Assembly: GCA_003223215.1 (NCBI GenBank)
Contig: QHYH01000096.1
Span: 62,001-126,000, forward strand
Reading direction: 5' to 3'
DNA length: 64,000 bases
Source: Acidobacteriota bacterium
GTDB lineage: Bacteria; Acidobacteriota; Terriglobia; Acidiferrales; UBA7541
In this document: positions 52,797-61,225 of the stretch, in pieces
Layout: each line of letters begins with the position of its first letter
Position numbering within the stretch: the stretch's first letter is position 1
Translations under genes and position numbers: made by a program
Notes under the pieces: generated by a model
The model's database searches: none
The model's input: the letters and a program-made list of their open reading frames with translations, nothing else
What the model was told of the DNA's origin: nothing

Positions 52797-55253
52797 ATGG
52801 TTACACATCGCAACTGCTTGAGAACGATACAGTTTGCGGCGGCAATGACCGCCGCCTTGTTGTTTGGAAACGTCCCGTACGGGCGCGCGCAACAGCCGCC
52901 CGCTCCGCCTCCGCCACCGGCGGCCCAGGCGGCGCCTGCGGAGCCCTCCGGTGTGGTCATTAAGAAAGAAACCAAAATCGTGTTGGTGGATGCTGTAGTG
53001 ACCGACAAAAAGGGCAACTATGTGCGCGACCTGAAGCAAAATGAATTTAAAGTCTATGAGGACAACAAGGCGCAGACTATTTCGAGCTTTTCTTCAGGGG
53101 CCGATGCCGCGCTGCAACCGAGCGGCCAGCGGCATTACCTGATCCTGTTCTTTGACAACTCAACGATGGCGGCGCCGGACCAGATTCAGGCGCGCGGCGC
53201 GGCGCAGAAATTCATCGAGGCCAACACGAGTCCTGACAGCCTGATGGCCGTCGTGGATTTCGGCGGCTCCCTACGCATCGTCCAGAACTTCACTGCCAGC
53301 TCGGTTCTCCTGCGCGCCGCCGTTTCCGGCGTGAAGGGTTCGGCGGTGGCTCCGAATGCGCCGCCAGCGGACGCCGCCGTCACGGTGGCCTCAACGGGCA
53401 TGCCGACGATGGGCACGTCATCCCTCTTCAATGCGCAAGCGGATTTTGGCGCGCGCACGATGCTGCTGGCGGTGCGCAGCCTGGCGAAAAACCTGCGCAC
53501 CATTCCGGGGCGCAAAATGTTGATTCTCTTCTCCGGCGGCTTCCCGCTATCGGTGGAAAACCAGTCGGAACTGACCGCCACGATCGATGCGTGCAACAAA
53601 TCGAACGTGGCTATTTACGCCGTGGACGCGCGAGGTCTGGTTACGACCGCGCCCGCAGGAAGCTCACGGAACCGAGCGGTATCCAGTAAGGCGAGAGCGG
53701 TCGCAGCGTCGTTTCGAACGCCGGCTCCGAGATCCTCCTCGCGCGTCAGGCTCGTGCTCGCCGCCTACCCGGCGATGGGCATGCCTGATCCGCAGAGGCC
53801 CGGCGGAGGGGGAGGAGGCCCGCCGAGTGGCGGGGGCGGTGGGCGTCCGGGAGGTGGCGGAGGCGCGGGCGGCCCTAGCGGCGGCGGGGGTACAGGTGGT
53901 CGTGGTGGAACAGGCGGCACCGGGGGCAGCGGTGGCACTGGAGGTGCGGGCGGCGGAAAAGGTGGTGGAGGCACCGGAGGCGGAACGCGGGGTGGAGGCA
54001 CCGGAGGCGGAACGCGGGGTGGAGGCACCGGAGGCGGAACGCACGGCGGCGGAATGCCGAACTCGAACCTCTACAATTCCACGTATGGTCAGCCGCGGAC
54101 CATCGTTCCGACGTTTCCCCCGTCAGTAGCGACCAATCAGCAGGTTCTTGCGGCCTTGGCCGAAGGCACGGGCGGCTTTTCCATTTTCAACACCAACGAT
54201 CTGCTTGCCGGACTCGAGAAAATCGGCCGCGAGCAAAACGAGTTCTACGTCCTCGGATACGCTCCGCTCGACACACCCGAAGGCAGCTGCCACACGCTCA
54301 AGGTGAAAATGAATGAAGGCGGGCTCCACGTGCGCTCGCGGAGCGGCTACTGCAATGTCAAGACGACCAACGTGCTCGAAGGCAAACCGCTCGAGAAACA
54401 ACTCGAAGCGCGTGCGAGCGGTTCTCAGGCGGGGTCCATTCACGGCGTGCTCGAGGATCCCTACTTCTATACCGGACCGGACACCGCGCGCGTGAATTTG
54501 GCCATGGAAATTCCTTCCGATTCGTTTCAATTCAACAAGGAAAAAGGAAAGTATCATGCCAGCTTGAACGTGCTGGGGATCGCCTATCGCAGCGATGGAA
54601 CCATCGGCGCGAAGTTTAGCGACACCGTAAACCTCGATTTGGAAAAAGACGACTGGAAGGACTTCACGAAATCGCCATATCAATACGAAAATCAGTTTGA
54701 TGCCACGCCGGGAGATTACAAACTCACGGTGGTTTTGAGCACCGGGGGCGATGCCTTTGGGAAGTTCGAATCGCCGCTGTCGATCGACCCTTACGACGGC
54801 AAGCATTTCAGTCTCGGCGGCATCGCGCTCACGAATTCGCCGCAGAGGCTGAACGATCTTCCCGAAAGCCTCGATTCGGTGTTGCTCGAGGACCGCACCC
54901 CGCTGGTGGTGAAGGGCATGCAAATCATTCCTTCGCCAACGAACCGCTTCAAGCATACGGACAACGTGGTCGTTTACAGCGAAATCTATGAGCCCCTGCT
55001 GACCTCCGACCAGCCGCCGGTCGTGGGCATGGGTTACACCATTTTCGATCGTGGCAGCAACCAGAAGATTTTCTCGACCGGAACGGTGCGTGCGGATGAA
55101 TTCATCCAAAAGGGAAATCCTGTTGTTCCCATCGGCATGAAGGTGAAAGTGGACGACCTGAAGCCCGGCTCTTATCGGCTGGTGCTGCAGGCGGTGGATT
55201 CCGCAAAGAACAATGCGCCAAATCGCGTGGTGGATTTCGACATCAGCGAGTAG
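52797..55253 (+). CDS. Secreted VWFA-related protein with Gly-rich insert
   Basis: This 818-residue exported protein of the same TIGR03436 type has a signal peptide ending GRAQQ (about 34) and the opening domain (KIVLVDAVVTDKKGNYVRDL, NEFKVYEDNKAQTISSF). The VWFA-like domain (about 100-290) has YLILFFDNSTMAAPDQI and MLILFSGGFPLSVENQSELT. A Gly-rich segment interrupts it at about residues 335-420, after which EGTGGFSIFNTNDLLAGLEK resumes the domain. The start at 52797 has GGAGG 5 bases before it, so an ATG at 52755 is rejected. It probably forms an operon with the related gene before it. Confidence 0.85.
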   Translation: MVTHRNCLRTIQFAAAMTAALLFGNVPYGRAQQPPAPPPPPAAQAAPAEPSGVVIKKETKIVLVDAVVTDKKGNYVRDLKQNEFKVYEDNKAQTISSFSSGADAALQPSGQRHYLILFFDNSTMAAPDQIQARGAAQKFIEANTSPDSLMAVVDFGGSLRIVQNFTASSVLLRAAVSGVKGSAVAPNAPPADAAVTVASTGMPTMGTSSLFNAQADFGARTMLLAVRSLAKNLRTIPGRKMLILFSGGFPLSVENQSELTATIDACNKSNVAIYAVDARGLVTTAPAGSSRNRAVSSKARAVAASFRTPAPRSSSRVRLVLAAYPAMGMPDPQRPGGGGGGPPSGGGGGRPGGGGGAGGPSGGGGTGGRGGTGGTGGSGGTGGAGGGKGGGGTGGGTRGGGTGGGTRGGGTGGGTHGGGMPNSNLYNSTYGQPRTIVPTFPPSVATNQQVLAALAEGTGGFSIFNTNDLLAGLEKIGREQNEFYVLGYAPLDTPEGSCHTLKVKMNEGGLHVRSRSGYCNVKTTNVLEGKPLEKQLEARASGSQAGSIHGVLEDPYFYTGPDTARVNLAMEIPSDSFQFNKEKGKYHASLNVLGIAYRSDGTIGAKFSDTVNLDLEKDDWKDFTKSPYQYENQFDATPGDYKLTVVLSTGGDAFGKFESPLSIDPYDGKHFSLGGIALTNSPQRLNDLPESLDSVLLEDRTPLVVKGMQIIPSPTNRFKHTDNVVVYSEIYEPLLTSDQPPVVGMGYTIFDRGSNQKIFSTGTVRADEFIQKGNPVVPIGMKVKVDDLKPGSYRLVLQAVDSAKNNAPNRVVDFDISE
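53964..54044 (+). repeat. 27-base tandem repeat, three copies
   Basis: The unit beginning GGTGGAGGCACCGGAGGCGG occurs at 53964-53990, 53991-54017 and 54018-54044, with only the last bases differing. It encodes the peptide GGGTGGGTR and extends a longer Gly-rich tract (53799-54056) inside the VWFA protein. Confidence 0.85.
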
Positions 55254-55506
55254 TGGCCCTTGGCTGGCCCGCGCTTACCGAGCGCCTTCGATCAGCGAAC
55301 TACAAATCCTGGGCGCGCGATCTATCCCCGGCGAGGCTCGCATCCATGCTGGCGATTAAATCCTGTCTTTTGAGTGGTTTTGGCGTGGTAAGGATTCGAC
55401 ATCCCGCGCCCGCGTTCAGGAACTTTTTCGCCCGCCGCGGGTTATTCTAGACCGTGAGTCCAGCTCGACGCTCGCCGGTTGGCCGGAGAAAGCGCAGGAG
55501 AACGCC

Positions 55507-57531
55507 ATGAAGTCGAGGAATTTCCGCGCATCCAGCTTTCGTTTTCGCTTCCCGTCGATGGCCGCAACGCCCAGATCTTTCCTTGCTTTGATTCTCGCCT
55601 GCTCTTGCCTGCCGCTGGGAGTAGATTTCCCTGCGGTTGCGGCCACGCCCCCCGCCGCTAAAGATAAGAAACAGAAACCGGATCCCGCGCTCAAGGGCCT
55701 GCCGATTACCGAGCTCAGTCCCGACGAGGCCATCCTGCACGCGCTGAACCGGCTTGCCTATGGTCCGCGGCCCGGCGACGTCGAGCGCGTTCGCCAAATG
55801 GGCTTGGCAAAATGGATTGAGCGGCAGCTTAATCCCAATTCGATCGACGACAAAGGGGTGGAAGCGCGGCTGGAGGATTACCCGACGCTGCGAATGTCAA
55901 CGGCAAAGTTGATTGTGGAATACCCTCAGCCGAAACCGGCGGTCCGCCAAGCGGAAAGACAGGCGAGAGAAAGAGCGCAAGACGAGCAGCGTCGTGCCGA
56001 TGCCGCCCCCGCTTCAGAGCAACAGACGCAAGCCCGCGAAACGCAGGACGCGCAGAGTTCCTCGCCTAGCGGCGAGTCCGTTACGCAATCCGCAGCGGAG
56101 AACGCGCCTGCTCCGATGAAAGAACCAGCCATGGAGCTGGACCAAGCGGCGAGAGGAGCGCGTCGCCGTGAAGCGCTTGGCGGAGGCGACCCGAACAGCG
56201 TGCCGCGCGCAGTTGCGGACGACAGCAAGCGGCCGGCGCGCATCGCTGCGGAACTCGCCATGGCCAAGGTGACGCGCGCGATTTACAGCGAGCGACAGCT
56301 TCAGCAGGTGGTGGACGATTTCTGGTTCAACCACTTCAACGTGTTTGCGGGAAAAGGCGAGGACCGCTACTACCTCACTTCGTACGAGCGCGACGTCATC
56401 CAGCCGCACGCGCTCGCTAAATTCAAGGATTTGCTCACCGCGACAGCGAAGAGTCCTGCGATGCTTTTTTATTTGGACAATTTTCTCAGCGCCGATCCGC
56501 GCGCCCAGCAGCGTATCGCCATGGAACGCGCCATGCGCCAGCAAATGCGCTACGGAAGATTCGGGCGCCCTTGGCCGCCGCGTCCCCCGGTAAACCCGCA
56601 GCAGGCTGGCAAAAAGAATGAGCGCGGCTTGAACGAAAATTACGGCCGTGAGCTGATGGAGTTGCACACGCTGGGTGTGGATGGCGGCTACACGCAAAAA
56701 GACGTCACCGAAGTGGCGCGCGCCTTCACCGGCTGGACGATTGACAAGCCGCGCGTCTACGCCGATTTCAAGTTCGATGATCGTCTGCACGATCCCGATC
56801 CGAAAATCGTGCTCGGCAAAAGGATTCACGCTGGCGGCATGAAAGACGGCGAGCAAGTCATCGATTTGCTCGCGCATCATCCCAGCACCGCGAAATTCAT
56901 TTCCACGGAGCTGGCGCGCCGCTTCGTTTCGGACCATCCGCCTTCCGCGCTGGTGAATCGCATGGCGGAAACTTTTCAATCAAGCGAGGGCGATATTCGC
57001 GCAGTGATGAAAACCATGATCTGGTCGCCGGAATTCTGGTCGCGCGAAGCGTACCGCGCAAAAATCAAAACGCCGTTCGAATTGGTGGTTTCCGCGGCGC
57101 GCGCGCTCGGCACCGACGTGGATACGCCGCTGCCGCTGGTGCAATGGATCGGCCGCATCGGCGAGCCGCTCTATCAATGTCAGCCGCCGACTGGTTATTC
57201 GGACAAGTCCGAAACGTGGGTCAACACGGGCGCGCTGCTGAATCGCCTGAATTTTTCGCTGGCTCTGGCGGGTAACCGCATACGCGGCGCGCGCAGCGAT
57301 GTCGCCTCGCTGCTCAGCGTGGATTCTTCCGCCGATCCGAAAGCGGCGCTCGATCGCGCGGTGCAAGTTTTTCTCGGTGGCGAAGCAGCGCGAACGACCG
57401 CAGAGACGCTGGAGAAGCAGTTGGACAATCCGCAGGTGCTGCACGCCAAGCTCGACGATACCCGCCGAGAAGCGGACTTGGGCGTGATTGCGGGACTCGT
57501 CCTCGGCGCGCCGGAATTTCAGCGCCGTTAA
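55507..57531 (+). CDS. DUF1800 family protein
   Basis: This is a 674-residue secreted protein with a signal peptide (about 1-46), a Gln/Arg-rich low-complexity insert (about 140-220) and the DUF1800 core: LSPDEAILHALNRLAYGPRP, ERQLNPNSIDD, VVDDFWFNHFNVFAGKGEDR, NENYGRELMELHTLGVDGGY, YTQKDVTEVARAFTGWTID. Members usually pair with DUF1501 proteins, as here (next gene, 196 bases on). Their biochemical role is unknown. The low-complexity insert is longer than in the family norm. The 253 bases upstream show no gene. Confidence 0.9.
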   Translation: MKSRNFRASSFRFRFPSMAATPRSFLALILACSCLPLGVDFPAVAATPPAAKDKKQKPDPALKGLPITELSPDEAILHALNRLAYGPRPGDVERVRQMGLAKWIERQLNPNSIDDKGVEARLEDYPTLRMSTAKLIVEYPQPKPAVRQAERQARERAQDEQRRADAAPASEQQTQARETQDAQSSSPSGESVTQSAAENAPAPMKEPAMELDQAARGARRREALGGGDPNSVPRAVADDSKRPARIAAELAMAKVTRAIYSERQLQQVVDDFWFNHFNVFAGKGEDRYYLTSYERDVIQPHALAKFKDLLTATAKSPAMLFYLDNFLSADPRAQQRIAMERAMRQQMRYGRFGRPWPPRPPVNPQQAGKKNERGLNENYGRELMELHTLGVDGGYTQKDVTEVARAFTGWTIDKPRVYADFKFDDRLHDPDPKIVLGKRIHAGGMKDGEQVIDLLAHHPSTAKFISTELARRFVSDHPPSALVNRMAETFQSSEGDIRAVMKTMIWSPEFWSREAYRAKIKTPFELVVSAARALGTDVDTPLPLVQWIGRIGEPLYQCQPPTGYSDKSETWVNTGALLNRLNFSLALAGNRIRGARSDVASLLSVDSSADPKAALDRAVQVFLGGEAARTTAETLEKQLDNPQVLHAKLDDTRREADLGVIAGLVLGAPEFQRR

Positions 57532-57590
57532 TGACAACGGTGTAAAGCCGCTGCTGCACATCGGAATTTGAGCGCCGGTAGGGTTTTTAT

Positions 57591-57665
57591 GTAGCGCCGC
57601 CCTTTAGGGTGGCATCTTGGGCTACGGAAAATCATTCAACATGCCGCGCTGAAGCGCGGCGCTAC
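57591..57665. repeat. Two-hairpin palindromic element (REP-like)
   Basis: GTAGCGCCGC (57591-57600) and GCGGCGCTAC (57656-57665) are perfect inverted ends. Inside, CGCCCTTTAGGG and GCCGCGCTGAAGCGCGGC form two smaller hairpins. It sits between the DUF1800 and DUF1501 genes. The form matches known bacterial intergenic palindromic elements (REP/BIME type). Confidence 0.65.
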
Positions 57666-57727
57666 AGAGGAACCTTTTGCTTGGGAGCACGAGTCACCAG
57701 TCACACGGGACATGCGAGGTAGCAGGG

Positions 57728-59020
57728 ATGGCATACATATGTTGTGAAGGCGTGCGAGGGCTGAAATTCTCGCGGCGGTATTTTCTGAAGCAGGGCGGCG
57801 TGGCCATGGTGGGGCTGAGCGCCATGCCCGCGTTTCTTCAGCGCGCGGTCGCCGCGACAACGATGCCGAGCAAAAAGCAGCTGGTCGTGCTCTTCCAACG
57901 CGGCGCGGCCGATGGGCTGAACATCGTCGTGCCTTTTGGCGAATCCAATTACTACCGCATGCGCCCAACCATCGCGATTCCGCAACCGAAGCGCGGCGGC
58001 GCCGATGCGGCGATCGACCTCGACGGATTTTTCGGTCTGCATCCGAGCCTCGCGCCGCTCGATCCGCTGTTCCACAAGAATCAGCTCGCCATCGTGCATG
58101 CCGCAGGCTCGCCCGATCCCACGCGCTCGCATTTTGATGCGCAGGACTTTATGGAGTCCGGCACGCCGGGCCTAAAATCTACCGAAGCCGGCTGGCTGAA
58201 TCGCGCGCTCGAAACGGTTCCCGAAGAAAACGCTTCGCCGTTCCGCGCTGTCGCGATGGGGCCGAATCTCCCGCGCACGCTGCAGGGCACCGCTCCCGCG
58301 ATCGCGCTGCCGGACCTGCGGCAATTCAAAGTGATGGCGCAAGCGCCCGGAATGGGTCAGGTTGTTGAAGGCGGCTTCGAAGCCATGTACGCGCAGACCG
58401 TGGACAAAGCGCTGCAAGGCACGGGCACGGAAACATTTGAAGCCATCGACCTGCTGCGCAAGGCGGATCCCGGAAGGTATCAGCCCGAGAATGGCGCGCA
58501 GTATCCCACCAGCCGCCTTGGCAAGAGCCTCCAGGAAATCGGACAGCTCCTGAAAGCCGACATCGGCGTGGAAGTTTTATTCCTCGATTGCGGCGGCTGG
58601 GACAATCACGTCAACGAGGGCGGCGTACAGGGCCAGCTCTCGAATCTGCTGCGCGACCTGGGCCAGGGCCTCGCGGCGTTTCATCAGGACCTGGGCGACC
58701 GCATGGAGAACATCGTTTTCGTCAGCATGAGCGAATTCGGCCGCACCGGCCGCGAAAACGGCAACCGCGGCACGGACCACGGCCACGCCAATTGCATGTT
58801 CGTGATGGGCGGAGACGTGCGCGGCGGAGAAGTTTACGGTAAATGGCCCGGCTTGAACGATCATCAACTCAACGAAGGCCGCGACCTCGCCCTCACCACG
58901 GATTTTCGCAGCGTGCTCGGCGAAATTCTTACCAAACACATCGGCGTCGCCGACCTGAAGCCGGTCTTCCCCGGCTTCGACAACAGTCCGCGCAATTTCC
59001 CTGGGCTGATCAAGACTTAG
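57728..59020 (+). CDS. DUF1501 family Tat-exported protein
   Basis: This is a 430-residue protein with a Tat signal (FSRRYFLKQGGVAM near 15-28) and the DUF1501 pattern: KQLVVLFQRGAADGLNIVVP, THFDAQDF-like RSHFDAQDFMES, FLDCGGWDNHVNEGG, SEFGRTGRENGNRGTDHGHA. The Asp and His residues of the last motif resemble alkaline-phosphatase-superfamily metal sites. The start MAYICCEG is used because it leads into the Tat signal. It pairs with the DUF1800 gene upstream. The function is unproven. Confidence 0.9.
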   Translation: MAYICCEGVRGLKFSRRYFLKQGGVAMVGLSAMPAFLQRAVAATTMPSKKQLVVLFQRGAADGLNIVVPFGESNYYRMRPTIAIPQPKRGGADAAIDLDGFFGLHPSLAPLDPLFHKNQLAIVHAAGSPDPTRSHFDAQDFMESGTPGLKSTEAGWLNRALETVPEENASPFRAVAMGPNLPRTLQGTAPAIALPDLRQFKVMAQAPGMGQVVEGGFEAMYAQTVDKALQGTGTETFEAIDLLRKADPGRYQPENGAQYPTSRLGKSLQEIGQLLKADIGVEVLFLDCGGWDNHVNEGGVQGQLSNLLRDLGQGLAAFHQDLGDRMENIVFVSMSEFGRTGRENGNRGTDHGHANCMFVMGGDVRGGEVYGKWPGLNDHQLNEGRDLALTTDFRSVLGEILTKHIGVADLKPVFPGFDNSPRNFPGLIKT

Positions 59021-59025
59021 CTGGA

Positions 59026-59901
59026 TTACTGTTTCGCCTTGCTCTTTCGAACCGTTGCTTCAACTGGAGCTTGAACCTTCGGCGTCCAGAATTTCGGATC
59101 ACCTGCCGCAAATTCTTTCGATACGTGCGACTTTTCGGGGCTGACGGCGTAAAGGTTGCTCTCCGTGTGAACGTACGCCTCGCGCGCGATTTGTTGCATG
59201 CGTTCGGCGGCGTCGCCTTCTGCTTCGCGCAACCGGTCTCGCCGGTTCAGCAAATCGTCGTTCTGCGCCAGAGTTTTCATAGGCACAAACGCAAAAAAGG
59301 TTGGCGAGGGCATCCCAACATTCACCTGATATACGACCCACGGCAAATCGGAATCGGTTTTTTCGTAGGCCGCGCCGAGTTTCTGAAAGGCTTCGGCGAA
59401 TTGCCCCTCGTGGCCGGGGTGCAGGCGCACCTCGAGCACGCGCAGGAAGCGTGCCTTCGAAAGATCAATGCGATCCGGGCGGTAGCTCAGATCATCCCGC
59501 CTTACGGCGACGATCGTGCGCTGGCTCACCAGCGCGCCAGTGATCTGCGCCTGCGCTTTTCCAAGATCAGGATGACTGGCGTAAATGCCTCCCCACGCGG
59601 CAAAGGCTTTGTCGATGTGCGCGAAGGAATCGAATGGATCGAACGACAGCACTTCCTGCTCTCCAGTCACCGAACCCATCACGATCCACGAATTAGGCAC
59701 GTCCAGGTTCGCGCACACGCGCGCCGCCGCCGCGAGCGCCTTGCCGCTTTCCGCCGTTTTGTTCGACGAAAATCTCTGATAAACGAGCATTACTAATTTT
59801 GGGGGAGCCGCCCCCGAATTTGTGGGATCCTTCGTCTGGCCGGTCGCTCTGGCAACACAGATCAGCGCGAAGACTGCCGCCATCGCAAGAGGGCCCGCCA
59901 T
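59026..59901 (-). CDS. Secreted protein of unknown function
   Basis: This is a 291-residue protein with a signal peptide ending ATGQ (about 22). The mature part has two similar alpha/beta stretches (LVMLVYQRFSSNKTAESGKA, LRVLEVRLHPGHEGQFAEAF) that recall ferredoxin-like dimeric barrels such as NIPSNAP, but this is only suggestive. The ATG at 59901 has GGAGG 7 bases upstream. An ATG 6 bases further up is too close to it. It is convergent with the DUF1501 gene, 5 bases apart. Confidence 0.6.
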   Translation of the reverse strand: MAGPLAMAAVFALICVARATGQTKDPTNSGAAPPKLVMLVYQRFSSNKTAESGKALAAAARVCANLDVPNSWIVMGSVTGEQEVLSFDPFDSFAHIDKAFAAWGGIYASHPDLGKAQAQITGALVSQRTIVAVRRDDLSYRPDRIDLSKARFLRVLEVRLHPGHEGQFAEAFQKLGAAYEKTDSDLPWVVYQVNVGMPSPTFFAFVPMKTLAQNDDLLNRRDRLREAEGDAAERMQQIAREAYVHTESNLYAVSPEKSHVSKEFAAGDPKFWTPKVQAPVEATVRKSKAKQ

Positions 59902-60067
59902 GGTCATTCCTCCCAGGCCTCCTTGGCGGATTTGTTGAAAACACCGCTACGGGTCATCCCGCGCCAACCGCGCTTTGAAGCTTACCCCGGCTCGGTTGCG
60001 GCGCTCGGGAGTTTTTGGCGAGCGCGGGACGTCATTCTCGCACAAACTCAGGAAAAAGAAGATTCTC

Positions 60068-60142
60068 GTCGCCGATTTGAAGCCGGTCTTCCCCGGCTTC
60101 GAGAACGATTCCCGCAAATTCCTAGGACTCATCCGCGCTTAG
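60068..60142 (+). pseudogene. Orphan 3' end of a second DUF1501 gene
   Basis: The frame VADLKPVFPGFENDSRKF, then LGLIRA and stop, matches the last 25 codons of the intact DUF1501 gene (VADLKPVFPGFDNSPRNF, then PGLIKT) at nearly every position. Nothing upstream continues the match. A paralogous copy has been deleted except for its tail. Confidence 0.75.
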
Positions 60143-60296
60143 TGAAAAAGTAGGCCAAGAGGAAGTATTTAGGAGGGACGATTCGTAACATGCGGTGAAT
60201 GGCCTTCTCCGCATCGAAGGGTGGAGCGTAGTTTTGAAAGGCGACTACAATCCGCGGGTAAGCTTGCGATTCTTCGGCCATTACTCCGCTGAGCAT
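60129..60296 (-). CDS. Short open frame, possibly a truncated gene
   Basis: A 55-codon frame (MLSGVMAEESQAYPRIVVAF, then NYAPPFDAEKAIHRMLRIVP and PKYFLLAYFFTKRG) has a protein-like composition. It could be the N-terminus of a lost gene cut by the same event that left the DUF1501 tail it overlaps. It could also be chance. No SD stands out. Confidence 0.3.
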   Translation of the reverse strand: MLSGVMAEESQAYPRIVVAFQNYAPPFDAEKAIHRMLRIVPPKYFLLAYFFTKRG

Positions 60297-60301
60297 GCCG
60301 G

Positions 60302-60688
60302 TCACCGGATGACGTGGATGCGCGCGCCGACCTTCAACTTCTTCCAGGACTTGTCCGCCGTGTAGACGGAAGCCTTCAACGCAAGCCCGAGCGCCAAACA
60401 CGCCCGGTCTCCCAAAGACAAGCCAACGGGGCGGGTTTGTACGACGAGATCGCCTACGAGCCTGGCGTGCTCGGAGCTAAAGGGCACGGCTTCGCGGATG
60501 GGGCTCAGTGCGGCTTCCCACGCATCGTCAGGGCTGAGGCCCCGGCCGACAAGTTTGCCGTGCAGTTCGGCAAGATTGACGGTGCTGATAGCCGCGGTGC
60601 TCAAGAGCTCCGGCGTCAACTTTTCGGCTCCGGGTTCCTGATTGAGAATGGCGAGCAGGGCGGAAGCGTCCAGCACAACCCTACTCAT
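60302..60688 (-). CDS. vapC: PIN-domain toxin (VapC type)
   Basis: This is a 128-residue PIN-domain ribonuclease. The acidic metal-binding residues are D7 (LDASALLA), E41 (VNLAELHGKL), D94 (LSLGDRACLALGL) and D112 (TADKSW). VapC toxins cut tRNA or rRNA when unbound. The start overlaps the stop of the antitoxin gene by 8 bases, as in vapBC operons. The length is normal for the family. Confidence 0.88.
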   Translation of the reverse strand: MSRVVLDASALLAILNQEPGAEKLTPELLSTAAISTVNLAELHGKLVGRGLSPDDAWEAALSPIREAVPFSSEHARLVGDLVVQTRPVGLSLGDRACLALGLALKASVYTADKSWKKLKVGARIHVIR

Positions 60689-60932
60689 TTCGGACGGCCT
60701 CGCGGCGTTCGGCGATCAATTCGTCCACGAGAGAGGTGCCCGGCTTCACATGTTTGCGGACCAGCCGCTGAGCCCGCTCCAGGTTGCGTTTCAAAGTGGT
60801 GATGCGTAATTCGTCGTCTTGAATCTGCAGAACGACTTCGTCACCAACACGGATGCCCAGCTGCTTGCGAAAGGAAGCAGGAATCACCACGCGGCCATTC
60901 TCGTTGACCCGCATGCGGGTTTTTGACTTCAT
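60681..60932 (-). CDS. vapB: AbrB-type antitoxin (VapB type)
   Basis: This is an 83-residue antitoxin. It has an N-terminal AbrB/SpoVT DNA-binding fold (MRVNENGRVVIPASFRKQLG, VGDEVVLQIQDDELRITT) and a C-terminal charged tail (PGTSLVDELIAERREAVRNE) that should wrap the VapC toxin. The start MKSKTRM is used, as an ATG 15 bases upstream would add a poor N-terminus. The palindromic AAATGACA/TGTCATTT site upstream is a likely autoregulatory operator. Confidence 0.87.
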   Translation of the reverse strand: MKSKTRMRVNENGRVVIPASFRKQLGIRVGDEVVLQIQDDELRITTLKRNLERAQRLVRKHVKPGTSLVDELIAERREAVRNE

Positions 60933-60982
60933 GTCATTTCTCCCCACGTGACACTATTTTAGCATGTATCATATAAGATTAG

Positions 60983-61012
60983 AAATGACAGTTATGATCT
61001 ACAGTGTCATTT
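60983..61012 (-). promoter_or_regulatory. Palindromic operator upstream of vapBC
   Basis: AAATGACA (60983-60990) and TGTCATTT (61005-61012) are perfect inverted arms around 14 AT-rich bases. Related half-sites (GTGACACT near 60949) repeat closer to the gene. A TTGACA (minus strand, 61016-61021) sits just upstream as a possible -35 box. VapBC complexes usually bind such sites. Confidence 0.5.
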
Positions 61013-61054
61013 ATTTGTCAATTGGCACAGCTTGTTAGATTGGCGGGGCGGCCG

Positions 61055-61123
61055 TCACTCCGCTGTTTTCAATTCCCGAATCCAGATGTTGCGGCAACTC
61101 ACAACCGGCTTGCCTCCAACTGT
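61055..61123 (-). pseudogene. Orphan 3' end of a second DUF1080 gene
   Basis: The frame GGKPVVSCRNIWIRELKTAE then stop matches the end of the intact DUF1080 gene (HPVRYRNIWIRELKPGE). Upstream sequence does not continue the match. It is a tail left from a deleted paralogue, like the DUF1501 tail 900 bases away. Confidence 0.65.
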
Positions 61124-61225
61124 GGGCTGTCCGCTGTCCTGCTACTCCTAAATAGGGCTCTTGGTAGGGCTCGAAGTGGGATGACACCGGAATGGCGCGA
61201 TAACCGTCTAGCCGGAAACGTGCAG

